From Frondihabitans sp. PAMC 28766 (GTDB lineage: Bacteria; Actinomycetota; Actinomycetes; Actinomycetales; Microbacteriaceae): a DNA stretch of 64,000 bases. The notes beneath the pieces are model-generated. The model was not told the DNA's origin. It was given only the letters and a program-made list of their open reading frames with translations, and made no database searches. Of this stretch, positions 61,156 through 64,000 are shown in pieces. The position numbers were made by a program, and so were the translations under genes. The stretch lies in contig NZ_CP014513.1 of the NCBI RefSeq assembly GCF_001577365.1, positions 496,001 through 560,000 of the forward strand, read 5' to 3'. Position 1 is the stretch's first letter. Each line of letters starts with the position of its first letter.

Positions 61156-61422
61156 ATGGGCGGCGGCGACGTCCGCCTCTCCAATGGAGGCACCGTGGCC
61201 GGCTTCGAGGCCGGAGAAGGCGGTCTTGCCCTCATCCAGCGATTCGACCGCACGAGCGAGTATCTCGGCGCGATCGACGACCGCCGCGAGCGTGCCCTCG
61301 CCTACTTCGCGGCGGTCAACATCCCCTTCAGCCGCCAGTACGAATTCAATGTCGCCCTCGACCAGCTGTTCGAGACGGACGACGCAACTCGCTTGATGGC
61401 GTTCGTAGCCGACTGCGCCTGA
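61156..61422 (+). CDS. hypothetical protein, possibly partial
   Basis: 88 aa with no family I recognise. The C-terminal half (RTSEYLGAIDDRRERALAYFAAVNIPFSRQYEFNVALDQLF) reads like a real helical protein. The start is uncertain because the frame stays open upstream of the ATG and no ribosome binding site is clear. It may be the tail of a decayed gene, since a DinB fragment sits just before it. Confidence 0.4.
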   Translation: MGGGDVRLSNGGTVAGFEAGEGGLALIQRFDRTSEYLGAIDDRRERALAYFAAVNIPFSRQYEFNVALDQLFETDDATRLMAFVADCA

Positions 61423-61490
61423 ACCCGCGCGGGCCTAAACTGACACAAAACGACTTCGGGCCCCGGCCCACGATTCAGAAGGGCCACACC

Positions 61491-61598
61491 ATGGCTACAG
61501 CTCTCTGGTGCCTCATCGGGGCCATCGCCCTCGTCGGCTTCGTCTTCGTCTGCATGGCGTTCGCGGCGATGAACAAGAACTCCGACTCGGAGTACTGA
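61491..61598 (+). CDS. 35-residue single-pass membrane protein
   Basis: MATALWCLIGAIALVGFVF is a single hydrophobic helix, followed by a short polar tail ending NSDSEY. GAAGGG lies 9 nt before the ATG, and a strong terminator follows 26 nt after the stop, so it forms a complete small transcription unit. Similar minute membrane proteins are common and poorly annotated. Function unknown. Confidence 0.6.
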   Translation: MATALWCLIGAIALVGFVFVCMAFAAMNKNSDSEY

Positions 61599-61623
61599 GC
61601 CTCCCGCGGCCACGCCGCAGAGC

Positions 61624-61667
61624 ACGAAGGGCCCGCGGCCGGACGATGTCCGGTACGGGCCCTTCGT
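61624..61667. terminator. bidirectional terminator hairpin
   Basis: ACGAAGGGCCCG (61624-61635) pairs with CGGGCCCTTCGT (61656-61667), enclosing an inner CCGGAC/GTCCGG arm. It lies between the small membrane protein gene and the convergent antitoxin-like gene. Confidence 0.8.
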
Positions 61668-61705
61668 CGTGTCGAGCGCCGGTGCGCCGGGCGCGGGCGG
61701 CCGGG

Positions 61706-61918
61706 CTACTTGTCGCCGACGCGCTTGTCGGCCTGCTCCTTGGCGGAGTCGATCTGGTCGTGGAACTTGCCACCGGTGGCCTTGTCGGCGGCACCCGCGA
61801 CGGCGTCGAGCAGCTTGTCGCTGACACCCTCTGCCTTGTCGCTGTGGAGCGCCTTCTCGACCTTCGGGTCCTTCAAGAACTCCTGAGCCTTCTTGGCGAT
61901 GTCGTCGAAGCCTGCCAT
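61706..61918 (-). CDS. Rv0909-like antitoxin family protein
   Basis: 70-aa, highly charged protein rich in Lys, Asp and Ala: FDDIAKKAQEFLKDPKVEKALHSDK and KLLDAVAGAADKATGGKFHDQIDSAKEQADKRVGDK. The TGGKxxDQID segment is typical of the Rv0909-type family, which is annotated as antitoxin although a toxin is not visible here. GAAGGACG precedes the ATG at 61918. Confidence 0.75.
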   Translation of the reverse strand: MAGFDDIAKKAQEFLKDPKVEKALHSDKAEGVSDKLLDAVAGAADKATGGKFHDQIDSAKEQADKRVGDK

Positions 61919-62108
61919 GATCGCGTCCTTCTCTCGGTGGTGCCGTTGCACCCAGTTAACGCCTGGGCCGAGCAGCGCACCAGGCCCGTCGAGAAATCGT
62001 CACGAATTGGTCACGCAACCCCTTGCATCCTGCGCTCGTCGGGGTGATGCTTTTCTCCAGTCGCGGCGCTCCCACGCTGCAATCCCCGTGCCGATGCAAA
62101 GGAGCATC

Positions 62109-62657
62109 ATGAGCAGTCCCCGCGTGCCCGTCCACACTCCGCCGCTCGCCCCGGCACCGGCCCCGCTGGGCCTTCGCGAGAGATGGCGCCGGCGCCGCGA
62201 GCTCGCTCGGCAGTCGCAGGAGGTCGCCGAGGCCGTCGAGCGCGAGCACCTGCAGATGATCCTGTCGGCGGCCCGGCGCCACGTCGAGAACAGCTGGCTG
62301 CAGGGCGCCTGGTTCGCGGTGCGGACGGACGACGGCCGCACCCGGCTCGTGCGCGGCGGCAACGCTCTGATGATCGACGACGAGAGGATCGTCGGATCCT
62401 GCCTGGTCGGGGCGGTGATCCGAGCCGGAGGCGGCACGGGCGCGGTGCAGGAGCAGCCGGTGCAGCGCGCCCTCGACGCCGTCTGGCACGCGCTCAACTC
62501 CGACGAGGGTGCGCCCGTCGAGTGGTTCCCGTCGCCGATGACGCGCATGCAGCACGTACGCGACCTCACCCGCTGGAACGACCGCGAGGCGCGATCGGCC
62601 GACGAGGTGGCGTCCCTGCTGCTGACCGCCGAGCGTGTGGTGATGACGGCCGGCTGA
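62109..62657 (+). CDS. DUF6197-like protein
   Basis: 182 aa. Arg-rich helical N-terminus (LRERWRRRRELARQSQEVAEAVEREH), then ILSAARRHVENSWLQGAWF, GSCLVGAVIRAGGG and a WNDREARSADEVASLLLTAERVV ending, which follows the pattern of DUF6197 proteins. AAAGGAG supports the ATG at 62109 over an in-frame ATG at 62094. Function unknown. Confidence 0.65.
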   Translation: MSSPRVPVHTPPLAPAPAPLGLRERWRRRRELARQSQEVAEAVEREHLQMILSAARRHVENSWLQGAWFAVRTDDGRTRLVRGGNALMIDDERIVGSCLVGAVIRAGGGTGAVQEQPVQRALDAVWHALNSDEGAPVEWFPSPMTRMQHVRDLTRWNDREARSADEVASLLLTAERVVMTAG

Positions 62658-62763
62658 GTCGGCACCGGGCACGAGCCCCGACCAGGATCACGACGGGGCT
62701 GTGGATAACCCGCGGGCCGGCTCGGCCGCTCGGTAGGCTGGTCGCGACCTCGAGGGGGACCCC

Positions 62764-63873
62764 ATGGCCAACCGACTCCGCACCCTGAGCCCGATCATCA
62801 TGCCGATCATCGCGCTCGTCGCGCTGGTCGCCACCTATCACCGGCACCTGTCGACGGGCGTCGCGATCCTGATCGGGGTGATCCTGATCGGTGCGGTGCT
62901 GGCCGCCGTGCACCACGCCGAGGTGGTCGCGCACAAGGTCGGCGAGCCGCTCGGTTCGATCGTGCTCGCGGTCGCCGTCACGGTGATCGAGGTCGGGCTG
63001 ATCATCACGCTGATGCTGGCCGGCGGCCACAACGCCGACACTCTGGCGCGCGACACAGCGTTCGCGGCGGTGATGATCACCTGCAACGGCATCGTGGGGC
63101 TCTCGCTGCTGCTCGGCTCGCTGAAGCACGGGCTGCCCCGGTTCAACCGCGAGGGCACAGGCGCTGCGCTGAGCGTCGTCGCAACCCTCGCCGGCATCAC
63201 GCTCGTGCTGCCCGCGTTCACGACGGGCGCGTCGGGCGGCCGCTTCACCGGGTTGCAGCTCGCGTTCATCGCCGTCGTGGCCCTGGCGCTGTGGGTCGCC
63301 TTCGTGCTGACGCAGACCGGGCGGCACCGCGACTTCTTCCTGCCCGTCACGATCCCTGCCGCGCATGAGCCGCATCCCGACGCCGCCGAAGACGACGACC
63401 ACGCCGAACCGCCGACCCTGCGCGCCACGCTCATCAGTCTCGTGCTGCTCGTCGTGTCGCTGCTCTCCGTCGTGCAGCTGGGCCACGCGGTGCAGCCGAA
63501 CATCGAGGACGGCCTCGCGGCGGCCGGCATCCCCAGCACCTTCGTCGGCGTCGTGATCGCGTTCATCGTGCTGCTGCCCGAGGGCATCGCAGCGGGGCGC
63601 GCTGCCCTCGGCAACCGGCTGCAGACGAGCCTCAACCTCGGCTACGGCTCGGCGATCGCCTCGATCGGGCTCACGATCCCGGCCATCGCTGTCGCGAGCA
63701 TCTGGATCAAGGGGCCGCTGGTGCTGGGCCTCGGGCCGGTGCAGATCGTCCTGCTCGGGTTCACCTTGCTGGTGAGCGTGCTGACGGTCGCGCCGGGGCG
63801 GTCGACCCGCCTGCAGGGCATCATCCACCTGATCATCCTGGCGGCGTTCGTCTTCTTGGCGATCAGCCCGTGA
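62764..63873 (+). CDS. calcium/cation:proton antiporter (CaCA superfamily, ChaA-like)
   Basis: 369 aa, about 11 transmembrane helices. Two alpha-repeat motifs are visible: GEPLGSIVLAVAVTVIEVGLII (~62-84) and PEGIAAGRAALGNRLQTSLNLGYGSAIASIGLTIPAIA (~270-305). An acidic His-rich loop (HEPHPDAAEDDDHAEPP) lies between the halves and may sense cations. TAGGCT (62734-62739) with GAGGGGG before the ATG gives a normal leadered promoter. Confidence 0.9.
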   Translation: MANRLRTLSPIIMPIIALVALVATYHRHLSTGVAILIGVILIGAVLAAVHHAEVVAHKVGEPLGSIVLAVAVTVIEVGLIITLMLAGGHNADTLARDTAFAAVMITCNGIVGLSLLLGSLKHGLPRFNREGTGAALSVVATLAGITLVLPAFTTGASGGRFTGLQLAFIAVVALALWVAFVLTQTGRHRDFFLPVTIPAAHEPHPDAAEDDDHAEPPTLRATLISLVLLVVSLLSVVQLGHAVQPNIEDGLAAAGIPSTFVGVVIAFIVLLPEGIAAGRAALGNRLQTSLNLGYGSAIASIGLTIPAIAVASIWIKGPLVLGLGPVQIVLLGFTLLVSVLTVAPGRSTRLQGIIHLIILAAFVFLAISP

Positions 63874-64000
63874 CTCCCGCCGCGGCCCGCACCTCGGGGC
63901 GGTCGTCGAGCCACGCCTAGGGGTGGTGCGGCAGACCGGCGGGAGGTGCGGCGGCGGAGGGAAGCGGTATCAGCGCGAGGCGACACGCGCGCCGAGCTCG

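Noticed and set aside
61057..61160. Protein-like minus-strand segment ending GYPRTLNGLALVDASAPA
   Set aside because: About 35 codons, no start, no family identified, and overlapped by the plus-strand open frame. Could be another gene fragment but cannot be supported.
63970..64000. Possible C-terminus of a leftward gene (ELGARVASR then stop) at the window edge
   Set aside because: Only nine codons are visible, too little to support a gene.

Overview
This looks like a chromosomal window from a high-GC actinobacterium, most likely of the family Microbacteriaceae. The evidence is a complete C50-type carotenoid locus (crtE-B-I-Ye-Yf-Eb with divergent idi), an HspR/HAIR-controlled chaperone regulon, a ClpB without its N-terminal domain, and many genes whose start codon lies 6-7 nt downstream of a TANNNT hexamer with no ribosome binding site (leaderless mRNAs). 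Species cannot be read from the sequence.

Layout. 1-12163: surface polysaccharide genes (UDP-sugar 2-epimerase cut by the window edge, glycosyltransferase, flippase, class A PBP), an interlude of metabolic genes (threonine aldolase, small membrane protein, nitroreductase), then an acetyltransferase/aminotransferase/oxidoreductase/dehydrogenase operon. Together with the epimerase these match the five steps to a UDP-2,3-diacetamido-2,3-dideoxy-mannuronate-type sugar. 12164-14385: clpB with a perfect HspR operator. 14508-21832: four paralogous secreted proteins built on a ~95-residue repeat, plus a DUF3060-type lipoprotein. 21914-28336: housekeeping and regulatory genes (rRNA methyltransferase, tyrosine phosphatase, GntR regulator, membrane GT2). 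28318-32469: dnaK-grpE-dnaJ-hspR with an APH-like kinase at its end. 32778-35760: a LuxR response regulator, its sensor kinase and a membrane protein. 35813-42664: MFS, DsbA-like, Eis-like, PEP mutase-like, VOC, BrkB and YtxH-like proteins. 42776-48780: carotenoid genes and idi. 48824-50521: dcd and a quinone oxidoreductase. 50570-54604: a double Asp23/Gls24 envelope-stress cluster around an ECF sigma factor. 54853-55897: a flavin reductase pair. 56144-61422: tRNA-Gly followed by a decayed accessory region (ardC-like remnant, gutted epimerase, DinB fragment) with a patatin, an MBL hydrolase, a SnoaL-like protein and a TetR regulator. 61491-63873: a 35-residue membrane protein, an antitoxin-like protein, a DUF6197-like protein and a cation/proton exchanger.

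Two cross-cutting observations matter for any reader. First, at least eight reading frames are broken by the loss of one base in a G/C homopolymer (two surface repeat proteins, a histidine kinase, crtI, crtE twice, an FMN reductase, a patatin). This uniform pattern points to sequencing under-calls rather than real pseudogenes. Second, a short AT-cored sequence (core GACAATTCAGGC) recurs seven times on both strands between 44.5 and 54.7 kb, several times inside genes as an in-frame Asp-Asn-Ser-Gly peptide and once as an 82-bp inverted pair. I do not recognise it as a described element.
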